NCBI GenBank assembly: GCA_014843695.1
Contig: CM026386.1
Location: 87,377,642 to 87,441,641 of the forward strand
Length of the DNA stretch: 64,000 nucleotides
Direction: 5' to 3'
Origin: Archivesica marissinica
Taxonomy: Eukaryota > Mollusca > Bivalvia > Venerida > Vesicomyidae
Part shown: one piece after another, positions 31,715-44,449 of the stretch
Layout of the letters: every line of letters starts with the position of its first letter
Numbering within the stretch: the first letter of the stretch is position 1
The notes under the pieces: model-generated
Database searches by the model: none
What the model was told of the DNA's origin: nothing
What the model saw: the letters and a program-made list of their open reading frames with translations, nothing else
Translations under genes and position numbers: made by a program

Positions 31715-31862
31715 CGATTGTGCCCTTAGGCAAGGCATTTAAATTCCACGTTGCCTCTTCTCTCTCCCTCGTGGCGATGGATTCCATCAGGAATGAGGTC
31801 TCGAGAGTGATTTATATAAGTTGAAATAACTTGTTTCGCAATCGAGCTAAAATAAATTTGTA
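31715..31862 (+). mobile_element. SINE family C, partial copy
   Basis: Pieces gtgcccttaggcaaggcatt, taaattccacgttgcctctt and ctcgagagtgatttatataa match the reverse complement of the copy at 37420-37640, ending in the shared tail cttgtttcgcaatcgagct. Confidence 0.8.
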
Positions 31863-33102
31863 TCAACTAACCTAAATAAGAAGTGAAACGCAATGTCCCT
31901 TGAGGTATAGCTATGTGTGCTTGATTGTATGTTCAAGATAATCATTGATATTTATTCCAATGGGCAGTTCTAATCCGCATTTGAATTGGAATATCTACAA
32001 TATTGTTAATTTGTCCAGTGATATGTATACGCCAATTAAGATTTGGAATATTGCCCTTAAGAATAGAAACAGGACGATATATTGGTGAACCACCGGAAAA
32101 CAGACCCTGTATGTTCTGTACATTAACCGTTCTGTACATATAGAAGATATGTAATGTATAACCCGTAAGATAACACTATGGACAATTTATGGTGTAGTTA
32201 ACAAGAACTTTAAGTCTTGGTAACAAGAACTCCATAACTTGCAATGCATGTATGTATTTGTGGTAATTGGTGCTGTATTTAAACGGTAAGGTGGCCATAT
32301 CCGTGTTGGCATCTATGCGTATAGGATGGTGTTAAGATAGTACATGTACTTGTGTCCACACCATTGACAATATTCATCTTGATTGCTCCTGTTGCGTAGA
32401 TGTTTGCGTAACTATGTACATTTGGCATACTTATTAGCAGTACATTTTCTATATAATATGGTAATGACCGTACAACGATATGTAGTAATTAATACAATGT
32501 CATGTAGTATGTAATATCAATATCATGTTATGTATGCGTTTCGTTTCGGTAGGCATTGCTATATATGGCAATTAAGTCATATTTATATCATATATATATA
32601 TATATATATAGCGTTTCTTCCGGGGAGGGTATCACACATGTAGCGGGAGCCCCGCCGTTGAGACTTATCAAATTTGTTATAAATAAGTTTCCAATCGCCT
32701 TTATTATTTGCATCACCTATTCGTATCGATCAGTTTAACCCTCCTATTTCATAATCTAGAATTAATAGATCTCGTTTTAACTTTTCAGGTAGTTTGACCC
32801 ATATTAAATCATACATACGTTTTGGAAATGTCTTTTATTATGTTTTACGATGGATTTGATAGTACTGTGAGGGGTAGATTAATGTTGGTAAGCTTGAACG
32901 TTTGGAACAGTGCACACGGTAACGGGCGGTAGTATACGTGTCTAGCATGATGACGTAACGTACTTGTATAATCAATATCGACAAATCTGGTTATGTGATC
33001 TTAGAAGACTAATGAACAGTTGGAATTGTTAAAATAATGAGAAATATAAATAGTTCACTTCATTTCCAGTTTATAAACCAATTACTAAATGTATCGTTAC
33101 AG

Positions 33103-33153
33103 AAATATTCGAAGCACAACAGTAGAGGAATCGTCATATTATAATGTTGCACA
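33103..33153 (+). CDS. Receptor exon, cytoplasmic tail 2 (YYNV motif)
   Basis: 51 bases between gttacag (ending 33102) and gtaagt (33154). Phase 2 to 2, so it can be skipped without changing frame. It encodes RNIRSTTVEESSYYNVA. SSYYNV fits the ITIM-like consensus [SIVL]-x-Y-x-x-[ILV]. A potential SH2-docking tyrosine; function is inferred from the motif only. Confidence 0.7.
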
Positions 33154-33874
33154 GTAAGTGTCTGTCTATATAATAGTTGGTAATTTTTAACACAACGTAT
33201 TTTGTATGGAAATGGTAGTATTTTATCCCTCACTAACATCATCCAAAAATACTCCATCAAAACTATAGAAAATATGATCGGTGCATGTCGCAATCTAACA
33301 CACCTGTCTTCACAAACACCGCTTATTTAATGCTTCTCTAAAACAGTTTAAAATGTTCTACTGTCCGAAGTTTCTGTTTCCATTTGGTGTTTTTGAAAGA
33401 AATAACCCGGAAAACATGTAAACCCCTGTCGCATTATTTGTTGCTTTTATGTGTTTGTTGAATATGTGTATAAATAGGAAATATAATGAATATTTAAATG
33501 CTACCATTTAAATGCCACTCATTAATCAACAATGGCGCATATATGTGTGTAGTATGTATTACGTTAAATGAATGCTCACAACGAAAAATAACAAAACCGC
33601 GAGTATTGCCGCAACATTCAGTCCAACGAATTGTCCTTACCTCAACATGAAATAATTATCTCAAGTAATATTGAGAACTGGATACATATTTCACCATTAA
33701 ATACTGATTAAAAATATTATTTGTTTTAGTACATCATTTCTTATAGGCTTAGACATGGATACATACAAATAGGTAGATATGCTTTAATAAGATAAGATAT
33801 CATTGAATATCCAACACAAATTTATATAAACTGTGTGTAGTAACGCAAAACGCAACACACTCACATAAAGGTCA

Positions 33875-34570
33875 AACAGACCACTATACGTCATGTAAAG
33901 TCATCTATCCGTCAACAGAACGCTATACGTCATGTAAAGTCAGTTATCTGTCAAAAGACCGCTATACGTCATGTAAAGTCAGCTATCCGTCAAAAGACCA
34001 CTAAACGTCATGCAAAGTCAGCTCTCCGTCAAAAGACCGCTATACGTCATTGAAAGTCAGCTATCCGTCAACAGACCGCAATACGTCATGTAAAGTCAGC
34101 TATCCGTCAACATACCGCTATACGTCATGTAAAGTCAGCTATCCGTCAAAAGACCGCTATACCTCATGTAAAGTCAGCTATCCGTCAACAGACCGCTATA
34201 CGTCATGTAAAGTCAGCTATCCGTCAACAGACCGCTATACGTCATGTAAAGTCAGCTATCCGTCACAGACCGCTATACGTCATGCAAAGTCAGCTATCCG
34301 TCAAAAGACCGCTATACGTCATGCAAAGTCAGCTATCCGTCAAAAGACCACTAAACGTCATGCAAAGTCAGCTATCCGTCAAAAGACCACTAAACGTCAT
34401 GCAAAGTCAGCTATCCGTCAAAAGACCGCTATACGTCATGCAAAGTCAGCTATCCGTCAACAGACCGCTATACGTCATGCAAAGTCAGCTATCCGTCAAC
34501 AAACCGCTATACGTCATGCAAAGTCAGCTATCCGTCAAAAGACCACAAAACGTCATAACACAATCCGCTA
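33875..34570. repeat. 39-bp minisatellite, about 17 copies
   Basis: Unit: gtcagctatccgtcaaaaga plus ccgctatacgtcatgcaaa. The 13-codon period gives long open frames (SAIRQKTAIRHAK), judged non-coding. Flanked to 34680 by decayed cgtcata-type units. Confidence 0.95.
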
Positions 34571-34689
34571 TGCCTCATAAACTCGTAACCGTTATACGTC
34601 ATAAAACTACGCAATACGTCATATAAAAATATTCCTATAAGCGTCATAAATATTTCCCGTAAACGTCATAAATATTGTAAATACCTTTA

Positions 34690-35880
34690 TGCAGGCACAT
34701 TTTGCTAATATTATTATTCTTGATTTTTGTTTAATTGATTAATCAGACGCTTGCAATCCATGCATCGTCAAAGAACCAAATAGAATTCCTGTCCCAGATT
34801 CATTTTTGCATGATGTATTGTGTATTTTTGATTAATAAATAGACACAGAGTGGGATTAATATGATAGATTTACAATCGTATGCTAATATGTTATGATTAA
34901 AATGGGTAAGGTGTTTACCAATGGGCTTATAATGTTTTATGAATTGTATTAATTTTCTGGATATATGTATATGATAAATTCTGTGATTCATCGCACTTTT
35001 CCAGTTATGATCTCTTCATTTCGATTTATTATTGAGATATCTGCATTTGAATATGTTTAGGGATTGTAAATTTATATATTTTTATAAGCATAATTTTATT
35101 AAGAAAAGTTCAACTTAAATATGAAAGTATCGAACGTATATAGTTTGGAATATTACATGTATTAAATATACTATGAAGTCCCATTTTGTGATAAATGCAA
35201 GCGCATACTTAATTACTAATCTGCAATGAAATAAATGTTACCTAATTGGTATTTACATTTACTATTACATAGCATCAGATCTGCTGTTTTGTGATAAAAC
35301 TTCTAAAACGGTTCGATATATGTAAGCCATTTCTTAATTCTTACAATCTATATAATAACATAATGTTATTTATGCATTAATAATAAATTTAATATTTACT
35401 TGGTACATTCTTAATAATTATTTGAACGATGTGTGGTGTGTTATTTAAAAAAATATATAACAAAAGCAGTTTGGGCCTTAAAGTAAGTTAACATGTCATG
35501 CATAGTGATTTGCTGTCGCCATATTTGTTTATATGTACATGTATGCCACATGGCTCTGAGACCTTCTGAATGGAAACAAATAAACTTTGAAACATTTTGA
35601 AACTATAATTAGATTGTTTTCCAATATGCCATCTAGATAGGTTTGGTGCTGATCTTTTAATTTTAAATGAAATTAGACGCAGTGAATAGCTTACGAAACT
35701 CATTGAGGGATCTTCCAATATTCTACAAGGACATTTTAACTCATGGTTTAATAATTACAATTATTCACGTTTTTGTTTCGAAATACGTACACACATAATA
35801 TGAGGTAAATAGACAGTAAAGAAGAAGCAATGTTAAAACAGTCAAATTACAATAAGTATAGTTCAACACTAAGCATTGAA
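34690..35880. other. Very AT-rich intron sequence
   Basis: No exon, array or recognisable element. Confidence 0.4.
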
Positions 35881-35989
35881 TTACTTCTCTTCAAAAGACG
35901 CATTTTCAGAATTGCTAATTCTGATTTGAATCAGAAGAAAATATGCATCCATTCGAGAAAATGCACAGCAAGTTTGGAGTGAAATAAAG

Positions 35990-37960
35990 AAACTACGGAA
36001 ACAAGGCTATGAGAAAAAAAAATTCAACAGAAGATTGTTATGAACATTTTAGAAATGTATATTCAATCGAGGACAAATTTATAATAACTTTGTAACTAAG
36101 GCTTTTTCCTCTTTAAAACAATGTAAAAGCTTAGGTGTTGATCAACTTATACCTGAGATATTCATAGAACGCAAAACAACACTAGCACCAGTAATATGTA
36201 AATTAATTAACTATATTTATAATAATTGTGATTATCCGGAATCATGGTGTAAAATAACTATCGTACATGTACCAAAGAAGGGGAACCAACGTGATGTTAA
36301 TAATTACAGAGGTGCTACTCTTACTAGACTAAGTGTATTTTCGAAATTGTTTTCAATATTATTAGACTCACGTTTACGCAAATGGGCCGAAGGCAACACA
36401 TTATTGAATGAATTTCAGCTCGGCTTTAGAAAGGATAAAAGTACAGTTGATTGTTTATTTGTATTAACCTCTATAATTTATACAATTATCAAACAAGAAA
36501 AGAAAAATGTGTATACAGCTTTTGTAGAAGTTCGCAAATGGTTGGATATGTTGCATCGTAATGGTATATGGTTTAAGTTATTAGAACCAGGTGTGTCCTC
36601 AAAATGGTAAATGTGTTAAGAAGTATATGTAGTTCTGTCAAATCATTCAAAGGGATCAATTTCTGAATATTTTGAAAGTTATATGGGCGTTAAACAAGGG
36701 GAGCCACTCTCCCCTTTATTATTTATTTTATTCGTTAATGACATGTATGAACAGTTACATGGCGATAGTATTGGTGCATTTACTTTTGACGAGTTACAGA
36801 TATATCGTTTATTGTTCGATACGAGTGGTAGTTTCCTACTCCAAAGAAGGATTACAACTTTTGCTAAATAAATTACACACTTACTGCAGTCAATGGGGTA
36901 TAGCTGTATTTATCGATACGACGGTGGTGATGGTCAGTAAGAACGGAACTAGACTAGAAAATACTATATTATATTATAATCATGGATTGCTTCGTATTGT
37001 AAAAACATTCACCTATTTAGGTATTAACTTGACATTAGTTTCTTTAGATATTTCCGAGAAAGTAAAATATTTTGCTATGGTGTTGCCAATTTTAAGTTAT
37101 GGCTGGGAAGTATGGGGCTTCCATATAGTACATGATATAGAGAAAATACACTTACAATTGTTAAAACGGACCCTATGTGTTCGGCAGCAAACTATGAATT
37201 CAGCGGTGTTCGGCGAATGTGGTAGAGTTCCGTTATCAATATTGCGTAAAGTAAGAATTATTACGAAAGCCCCAAACTCATTGTTGTATAGAATGATAAT
37301 TTTATCAGATGCAAATGGAAATCTTGTAAATAGCTGGTGAGTGCATGTAAGAAATTTGGTAGTGTGCTTATGCTTTCCATACATGTGGAATAATGAACAT
37401 TTAGTTTATACAAATTTATTTTAGCTCGATTGCGAAACAAGTTCATACAACTTACATTGATCACTCACGAGACCTAATTCCTGATGGGATCCATCACCAC
37501 GTGGGTGAGAGAAGAGGCTATGTGGAATTTAAATGCCATGCCTAAGGGCACAGTCCTAACGGCTCGAGCGGTGCTCGAACTCTGGGCCTTTCGCATCTGA
37601 AGCGAACGATCATCCACTGCTCTATCACGACTTCCATTTCCACTTAAATGAACATTTAAACAATGTACACACTAATTTGGTTATACAAATAATTTATGTT
37701 CTTCTACAAAATTTCAACAATATTTATGTTGTATTGACAATGTGAAACATCGAATTTCATTATCCAGATGTCGATGTTCAGCAAACAAATTAGCAATTGA
37801 AGAAGGGCGATTTTGAATTTTTGAGCGAAATCAAAGATTATGTACAAACTGTAATATGCATCAAGTTGAATCAGAGTATCATTTTTTATTAATGTCCCCA
37901 TAGTATAATGATCTCAGACGTCAACATTTACCTAGATATTATTGTTCCTGACCAATATTA
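35990..37960 (+). pseudogene. Non-LTR retrotransposon reverse transcriptase, degraded
   Basis: Fragments of a LINE ORF2 RT in order, in different frames: from about 36125 SLGVDQLIPEIF, VPKKGNQRDVNNYRG (RT domain block 0/1); LLNEFQLGFRKDKSTVDCLF (36347 frame); YMGVKQGEPLSPLLFILFVND at 36680 (block 4); TFTYLGINLT (block 7). The catalytic F/YADD block between them is destroyed. Near 37840 a Cys-rich C-terminus CTNCNMHQVESEYHFLL is followed by YNDLRRQHL. Many stops and shifts; an old insertion in the intron before exon 38567. Confidence 0.8.
37420..37645 (-). mobile_element. SINE family C, near-complete copy (inserted in LINE remnant)
   Basis: On the minus strand the tRNA-like head is gtcgtgatagagcagtggat (A box) and gagttcgagcacc (B box), then body cctaagggcacagtc in the plus sense, and tail from ctcgattgcgaaacaagttc. 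It interrupts the C-terminal region of the LINE remnant (35990-37960), so it is younger. Confidence 0.8.
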
Positions 37961-38566
37961 ACAAATTTAAAACTCTGTATTTGTATATCTGACATCTATA
38001 CCAATATATATATAATAATAAACAATAACATGTAATATTCAAACAGTTAATATATCTAACTCCCTGTTGCAATGTCATGTGATTCAATAAAGCAGATTGA
38101 TGTGTATATATATACATATTACATGTTATTGTCGTTTATACTCACAATTATACCTTATTCACATCATGCTTTTCTGTACAATTTGTTCATAACTACTATA
38201 CTTGGCGATGGACATCTATATGTTTTTGCCAATAAAACCGTGACTATTAAAACTAAATGGATAGCAGAATTAATAACAATCGCAAATAAATCTCAAAAGT
38301 ATGGAGAAAAAATCATCAGAAGCATTCTTAAAAACAAATCTAAAACCAGCTTAATCAATATGCATTAATTTAGATAATATGATCGAAAGCATAATTATAT
38401 ACATGCTTTCCAGGAAAGTAAATTATCGTTATGTAAATAGTACGGTGTCGACAATTTACGGACGAACAATACATAACTTTTGATGGTTAGTATTACAAAT
38501 AATTCCAATTGATAGTTGTATGGATATATACGTCTGGTTTATATTGTTATGCTATGTAAATTTCAG

Positions 38567-38634
38567 CCAAGGAAACACCACTTCGCATCAGTCCGCAATG
38601 TCAGATTTTCGAGTAGAGAGTGGAACTGTTCAAG
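38567..38634 (+). CDS. Receptor exon, cytoplasmic tail 3
   Basis: 68 bases between tttcag (ending 38566) and gtaatg (38635). Phase 2 in, 1 out. It encodes QGNTTSHQSAMSDFRVESGT plus VQ, polar and Ser/Thr-rich, without a tyrosine motif. Together with the 19-base exon at 40511 it makes 87 bases, so the pair could be skipped in frame. Confidence 0.65.
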
Positions 38635-38734
38635 GTAATGTTTTATAATGTCAAGCGGTATTTACTTAGAGGTAATGATAAAGTATAATGAATATGTTTA
38701 TTATTAGAATAGTTCATACACATATATGGTTGCT

Positions 38735-38870
38735 CGATTGTGAACTACTTTCAACTTAATTTAATGGCTTTCATGACCTCGTACTTGATGGAATATATCG
38801 CCATGAGGTAGAGCGAATAGGCAATGTGGACATTAATACTTACTAAGGGCATAGTCGTAACGGCTACAGC
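38735..38870 (-). mobile_element. SINE family C, diverged fragment
   Basis: Shares attgtgaactactttcaact, gaatatatcgccatgaggta and aagggcatagtcgtaacggc with the family C copies. Confidence 0.6.
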
Positions 38871-38999
38871 TATGTTAATGCTTTCGGTATGCTACTGCCC
38901 AGTGCTGTATTAATGCATGGCTCTGCTCATCACTCAGGGCCCCCACCACATAGGGTTCCCGCAACTCTAATGAAGAAAAATAAATATCAAATAGGAAAA

Positions 39000-39260
39000 G
39001 GGCAGCGTATTGTGTGCTTTACATTTATTTATCGTCGCTACCGGTTGCGAGGCCTGCTGAAGAGAATCGTCATTTTAGATTGTTGATGGATAGTGCAGTG
39101 ATACAGACAAATATCCATTCCAGAATCTCCTCTGGTTATTTTATGTGTACAATGTAAATCATCGACACGAGACATCGGCTATAAACAATTGCCCATTCCG
39201 ACTTACTCATGATAAATGCCCGGGTTCCAAACCCACGAGGAAATAGGCCTTCAATCCATG
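39000..39260 (-). mobile_element. SINE family B, diverged copy
   Basis: atttatttatcgtcgctacc, ggatagtgcagtgatacaga and ccattccagaatctcctctg match the 8640 copy. The tRNA-like part is poorly kept (cgggttccaaaccc near 39220). Confidence 0.7.
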
Positions 39261-40510
39261 TGTTCCAGGCAAAAACAGTGTGGTTTTGATACATTTAGTG
39301 TGGGAATTTGTGCAATCTGGATAGGATAGTGTTGTGAACTTGACAATTAAATATTCCTAATTTTATCCACATAGACAATAATTCATTTCTATATACTATA
39401 TGTATGTGTTAATATGTTTAGTGAAATGTACATGTAATGGATAAAACTTCGCGCACAGCACCGTCTTGACGAGGGTAACAATGTGTGGTTTGCTCAATAT
39501 TAAGCATGAATGAGCTTGAATGGAACACAAATGAACAATTAAACAATTATGAAGTCATTGCTGAGGGGACTATCAGACATTCTTACCAATTATATGTTAG
39601 CTTTACAATGTCGGGTTGATTAAACAAGGGCCATTGCTATAAGTATTCTGCAGGTTAATACTCCTGTAATCCAACTACCATCTAAAATGGGTGTTTGTCC
39701 AAATGCCATCCGAAATGTATGTACTGGGTTTGAGCTAATTAATGAAGACAGAGAAGGCATCATCCTTACTTGACTGACTATTCTCTTCCAACAGAGCAAT
39801 AGCACCGTGTGTCACATCACTTACACCACATACTGTAGTCGGTTCACTCTGGTATAGTCAGCCTTATGCGTCTTTAATATGCATGACATTGCTACTTTAT
39901 TTTTAAAATGCATATATGCGATATCTTGAAAGGTAGGTGAATGTGACACAATGACGGGGGTAATATGCATGATTTATAAATAGTAGTTGGATGTAGCTTA
40001 ACATATGTGTATACCAACCAATACATATAAGCAGCTGAATCTCAATTTCACTGCAACCCTACAGGTCATCAGTAAACAGTTTAGTATGAAAGGATTTCCA
40101 TTAAAGCAGTAGCTGCTACAGGCATAAATATAACAACAGAATAGCAGGCAAATCAATGTTTAAATAATCACCAAAGTGTTTTATGACATACCTGGTTTGT
40201 GTCATTACAACATCGAACAACTTTACGAACATTTCTCAGCTGATCACATGTGTCACATATTTGCTTGCTAAAATGCAGGATATGCCATTTTGGGGCATCT
40301 CGCTTTCCCGGAGGCTCCCCGCACCCCGTCAGGTATAGAGCCACACACCCTAAATATACCCGTGCCATATCTCATCTAAATTTTAGTAATAATATATCAA
40401 AGATATTTGCTAATAAGTTGATTGAAGGAAAACGTATTATCTTCTAGACGCAACAATAACTGGTTAATATTACAGTTTAATGAATGTTTTCATTGCTTTG
40501 TACTTTGCAG

Positions 40511-40529
40511 AAGAGGATCGACACGATTT
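40511..40529 (+). CDS. Receptor microexon, cytoplasmic tail 4
   Basis: 19 bases (EEDRHD) between tttgcag (ending 40510) and gtaagt (40530). Phase 1 in, 2 out; it joins the two neighbouring exons in frame. Acidic linker. Very short, so confidence rests on the splice sites and frame consistency. Confidence 0.6.
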
Positions 40530-40679
40530 GTAAGTACACACTGTAGAACTGTGGCCCACTGTTTTATTATATAATATTAACACTACTAATAAAGACTATT
40601 TGTAGTATTTGTAGAGATATAACTAATTTAAAATACAGATATTTGAAAGAGTATTTTATTAATTTATTTGTTTACACAC

Positions 40680-40808
40680 ATTTATTTTAGCTCGATTCCG
40701 AAACAAGTTCTTTCAACTTATATTAATCACTCTCGAAACCTCATTTCTAGTGGAATTCATCGCCACGAGGGAGAGAGAAGAGGCAATGTGGAATTTAAAT
40801 GACTGTTT
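40680..40808 (-). mobile_element. SINE family C, partial copy
   Basis: tttattttagctcgattccg, catcgccacgagggagagag and gaggcaatgtggaatttaaa match the 37420 copy; the head is missing. Confidence 0.75.
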
Positions 40809-41487
40809 AGTCGCTTGAAATCACCATCACTATTCTGAGAAAATGTCTCAATACTTTTGTTTGCCCATGTATACATTTTACAAGGTAAGTTTGGTAAATT
40901 GCAGGTGTCCCGATGCTACAGTTGTTATGTCTCGATCTGTATGTTAGTGTTATTTTATTGCGTTCGGTTGTTACACTTAATTGTTATGAGTTCAAACAGA
41001 TGGAAAAGTCTAAACACATAATGAGTTTAAACTTATTTCGCATATATTTATGTGCTTTTTCTAACCCGCTTGCTATGACAAATCAATGCTCGATTTCCCG
41101 ATTACTCTCCGCAGAATATTCAATCATAATGATGTAATACTTTGATGCAATGACACGTTTATTCAACGTCTTCTTTCAAAGCCAGCATTCACAATTATTA
41201 TAAGAAAGTGATTCCCAAAGGCATATCGTTATGTTGAACGACCTCGATAATATTATTAGTCATTGATACTCACAACTGACTGAATCCCATGTAATTGAGG
41301 TAATATGTACCAACGGATGCGAGTAAACTGTGACCGAGCTACTAGTTACAATGTATCATTATGGCACTGGCAAAACAGTTACTGGACATTTATAATTATT
41401 ATTAATTATTATTAATTATATACATATAATATCAAACTTGTATTGACCAATACCTATAATACAATACATACTGCCAATGTGTTTTAG

Positions 41488-41558
41488 TTCGACATATGAA
41501 GCTCTCGATGCAAGCAATGAAGCATCGTCCACATATTCATCCCTTACACCAGCAGTGG
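41488..41558 (+). CDS. Receptor exon, cytoplasmic tail 5 (YEAL and YSSL, ITAM-like)
   Basis: Acceptor gttttag (ending 41487). It encodes STYEALDASNEASSTYSSLT and then PAV. YEAL and YSSL are separated by nine residues, fitting the ITAM consensus Y-x-x-[LI]-x(6-12)-Y-x-x-[LI]. Each is preceded by Ser at -2, which also satisfies the ITIM form. The donor is best placed at gttcgt (41559), a weak site but the one that gives the right phase to the last exon. The frame stays open beyond it to 41698, so an alternative terminal exon is possible. Confidence 0.65.
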
Positions 41559-41699
41559 GTTCGTATAGTATTTTTCCAATTCTTACTGCTCACTTAGGCA
41601 TGGTCGATTTCTCAAATAATTATCCCTCCTCCACTTCAAATCTTACAGCTAAACTAGTCGCCGCCAAAACATACTTATTTCCAATCGTCATGTTCTAGT

Positions 41700-42140
41700 T
41701 TCGTCGTATATACGGTGGCGTTATAACTGTAACATTTACCGTTTACGTAGCTACACGAATCTTATAAATAGGAGTAGGTGCAACATAATGAGGATGCAAC
41801 AACTAATATCAATTAGATATATCATAAAGTAATTAGCACTTGTATATAGTAACTTCATTGATATATTATTATGATCCAGTTCATTCAAATATAGATACAT
41901 GCTTGTTGTAAGCCTTTCCTACTCAACGATGATACAATTATAAATATGTTATTAGTAAATCAAACTAAAGAAATACACAATATTGTCAAGTTAGTTAATA
42001 TTGGATATGTTCAGACTTGATTACACACGTTACATCATGCATGCTGTTCTAACATCTATGATTTGGTTGCCAACTATTTAATATGAAATAGGCACTACAT
42101 AACAACGAGCGAACCCAATAAAGAGTTAAAAGTCAAAACG
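41700..42140. other. AT-rich intron sequence, nothing recognised
   Basis: No exon or repeat seen. Confidence 0.4.
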
Positions 42141-42144
42141 AATA

Positions 42145-42945
42145 GATGCAATATACATTATAGTAGGTAGGGTATGATAGGGTAGGGTAGATATGGTAGG
42201 GTAGTGTAGGTAGGGTAGTGTAATGTAGGGTAGTGTAGGGTAGTGTAGTGTATGGTAGTGTAGTGTAGGGTAGTGTATGATATGGTAGGGTAGTGTAGGT
42301 AGGGTAGTGTAGGGTAGTGTATGATATGGTAGGGTAGTGTAGGTAGGGTAGTGTAAGGTAGGGTAGTGTATGGTATGGTAGTGTAGTGTATGGTAGTGTA
42401 TGATATTGTAGGGTAGTGTAGGAATGGTAGTGTAAGGTAGGGTAGTGTATGGTAGGGTAGTGTAGTGTATAGTAGTGTATGATATGGTAGGGTAGGGTAG
42501 TGTAGGTAGGGTAGTGTTGGTAGGTTAGTGAATGGTATGGTAGTGTATGGTAGGGTAGTGTATGGTAGTGTATGCTATGGTAGGGTAGTGTAGGGTAGTG
42601 TATGGTAGTGTATGATATGGTAGGGTAGTGTATGTAGGGTAGTGTATGGTAGTGTATGATATGGTAGGGTAGTGTAGGTAGGGTAGTTTAAGGTAGGGTA
42701 GTGTAGGGTAGTGTAGGGTAGTGTAGTGTATGGTAGTGTATGGTAGTGTAGGTAGTGTAGAAGGTATATATATATAATATAGAAGGTAGTGTAGGTAGGG
42801 TAGGGTAGTGTAGGGGTAGTGTATGGTAGTGTAGGTAGGGTAGTGTAGTGTAGTGTAAGGTTGGTTAGTGTATGGTAGTATAGGGTAGGGTATGGTAGTG
42901 AAGGGTAGGGTATGGTAGCGTAGGGTAGGGTAGTGTAGTTTGTGT
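42145..42945. repeat. Compound GGTAG/TGTA microsatellite
   Basis: Units gggtagtgta, tggtagtgta and ggtagg shuffled over 800 bases. The minus strand reads as Tyr/Thr/Pro/Leu low complexity. G-rich on the plus strand with GGTAGGG runs, but not a telomeric hexamer. Confidence 0.9.
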
Positions 42946-43271
42946 TTGTATTGTACATTTTGTCAATTGATTTTTAATATTAATATATCTACACATATCT
43001 ATAGGCGGTATACGCCTGACTATGCCTTTGGTCCGCTCAGGCTTTTCCCACAGTATGCCTACACTACCATGACATTTACAACATCTGCTCATACATGTCG
43101 TTATCCATAATACATAATTGAAGCAAGTGTTAACACTTCATTCAGTATAACTTTGATAACACACCAAGTTCAATAATGTGTAACGTTATGTTTGAACGAA
43201 TGCTACTAGACTAAGTATTACTGAATGATAGCAATTATTTCTTATGCCATGTTTCTATTTTCTACCAACAG

Positions 43272-43330
43272 ATAAACCTTCACACAATGTCACGTACGAG
43301 AATTTACAGCTTCACAGTGTGTCTTCATAA
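43272..43330 (+). CDS. Receptor last exon, cytoplasmic tail 6 (VTYENL motif) and stop
   Basis: Acceptor accaacag (ending 43271). Two bases complete the codon from the previous exon, then KPSHNVTYENLQLHSVSS and TAA at 43328-43330. VTYENL is a canonical ITIM form (V-x-Y-x-x-L). It lies 20 residues or fewer from the C-terminus. The 3' UTR follows; the first good AATAAA is at 43828-43833. With YYNV, YEAL and YSSL this makes four tyrosine motifs in the tail. Confidence 0.7.
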
Positions 43331-43850
43331 GACTGTTCCTCAATGGACAAGAACGAATATACCTACTATGTAATAATTTATAATACTGGAACAATTACGA
43401 CGGATATATTTATCTAGTAATCTGCAGCATAATGTTATATTATGGGAACAAGACTGAAAATATGGGGCCAAATGAGGTAATTTCATAACTCTAGATGTTA
43501 ACGTTTTTATAATTGTCTAAGCTCTCATTTCAAGCAATTACTATCATTAGTTCTATAGCTACAGGAGTCAGAATATTGAAACATGTTGTGATTCAAATAT
43601 ATGACATTTGGAACGTTGCAACGACACCGTTGGCGTCAGAAGGAAACACTTGAATGAACAAGTTGTCGTTCTCTTTGAAGCATGGTTATTGTGCAATGGA
43701 ACTTCACAAATATTCACATACATGTAAACTAACGTGTGCACTTGTTTGTTCTAGGACCAATTATTACTTTATTTTAACTATTCCTTGAACATTGGAAACA
43801 CATTATCGCATTTTGAAGATCACATTGAATAAATAATACTGGTTTCTATG
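43331..43850 (+). other. Probable 3' UTR of the receptor gene
   Basis: No open frame. The poly(A) signal candidate AATAAA at 43828-43833 is the first clear one after the stop codon. The extent of the UTR is inferred. Confidence 0.4.
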
Positions 43851-44184
43851 GTTCCTTTATTTACGTATTTTACATAGTTTTCACATATATGTATACTTGT
43901 TTCTATGGTAACACATTTTACTTTCTTGGCATGAAGCATTCATGTTGACGAAGTTTATAAACAATTAGAACAGTTTTAATAGTATTGATAATTCTGTTTA
44001 TTTTGTCCTTTTTGTTTTGTCAAAGACTATATCTCAACATAGTTATTTAACCTTTGTTATTTAACATTTGATCAGATATCAACGAACATTTATTTACAAT
44101 ACACTGTCAGCATATGAATACATCAGAGTCCACACATTTTGTGTGTGACGAATATAAATGGTAAAACAAATTTCATTTTAAACA

Positions 44185-44335
44185 TAATTATTTAATCACG
44201 TTTTGTTAATTTTAAACATATTTAATCACGTTTTGTTAATTTTAAACATATTTAATCACGTTTTGTTAAATATATTCATATTTAATCACGTTTTGTTATT
44301 TATAAACATATTTAATCAAGTTTTGTTTATTTATA
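44185..44335. repeat. 30-bp minisatellite, 5 copies
   Basis: Unit acatatttaatcacgttttg plus ttaattttaa. A (GTAA)n run follows at 44412-44440. Confidence 0.85.
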
Positions 44336-44449
44336 TAGTTGCGGAATAATTATGATAACCTTGACTGGATGCGTGAAATATGTGTTATTGTTGTATTTAT
44401 ATCCATACTAAGTATGTAAGTAAGTAAGTAAGTAAGTAAGAAACTAAAC

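Noticed and set aside
33875..34570. CRISPR-like direct repeats
   Set aside because: Units are contiguous without unique spacers, and the genome is eukaryotic. Same conclusion for the arrays at 15951, 53935, 57845 and 60735.
33875..34626. 176- and 114-codon frames with a 13-residue repeat
   Set aside because: Product of a 39-bp minisatellite (multiple of 3); no start context, splice site or conservation evidence.
42145..42945. Telomere-like repeat
   Set aside because: Units are GGTAGGG/TGTA shuffles, not a TTAGGG-type hexamer, and the array is internal.
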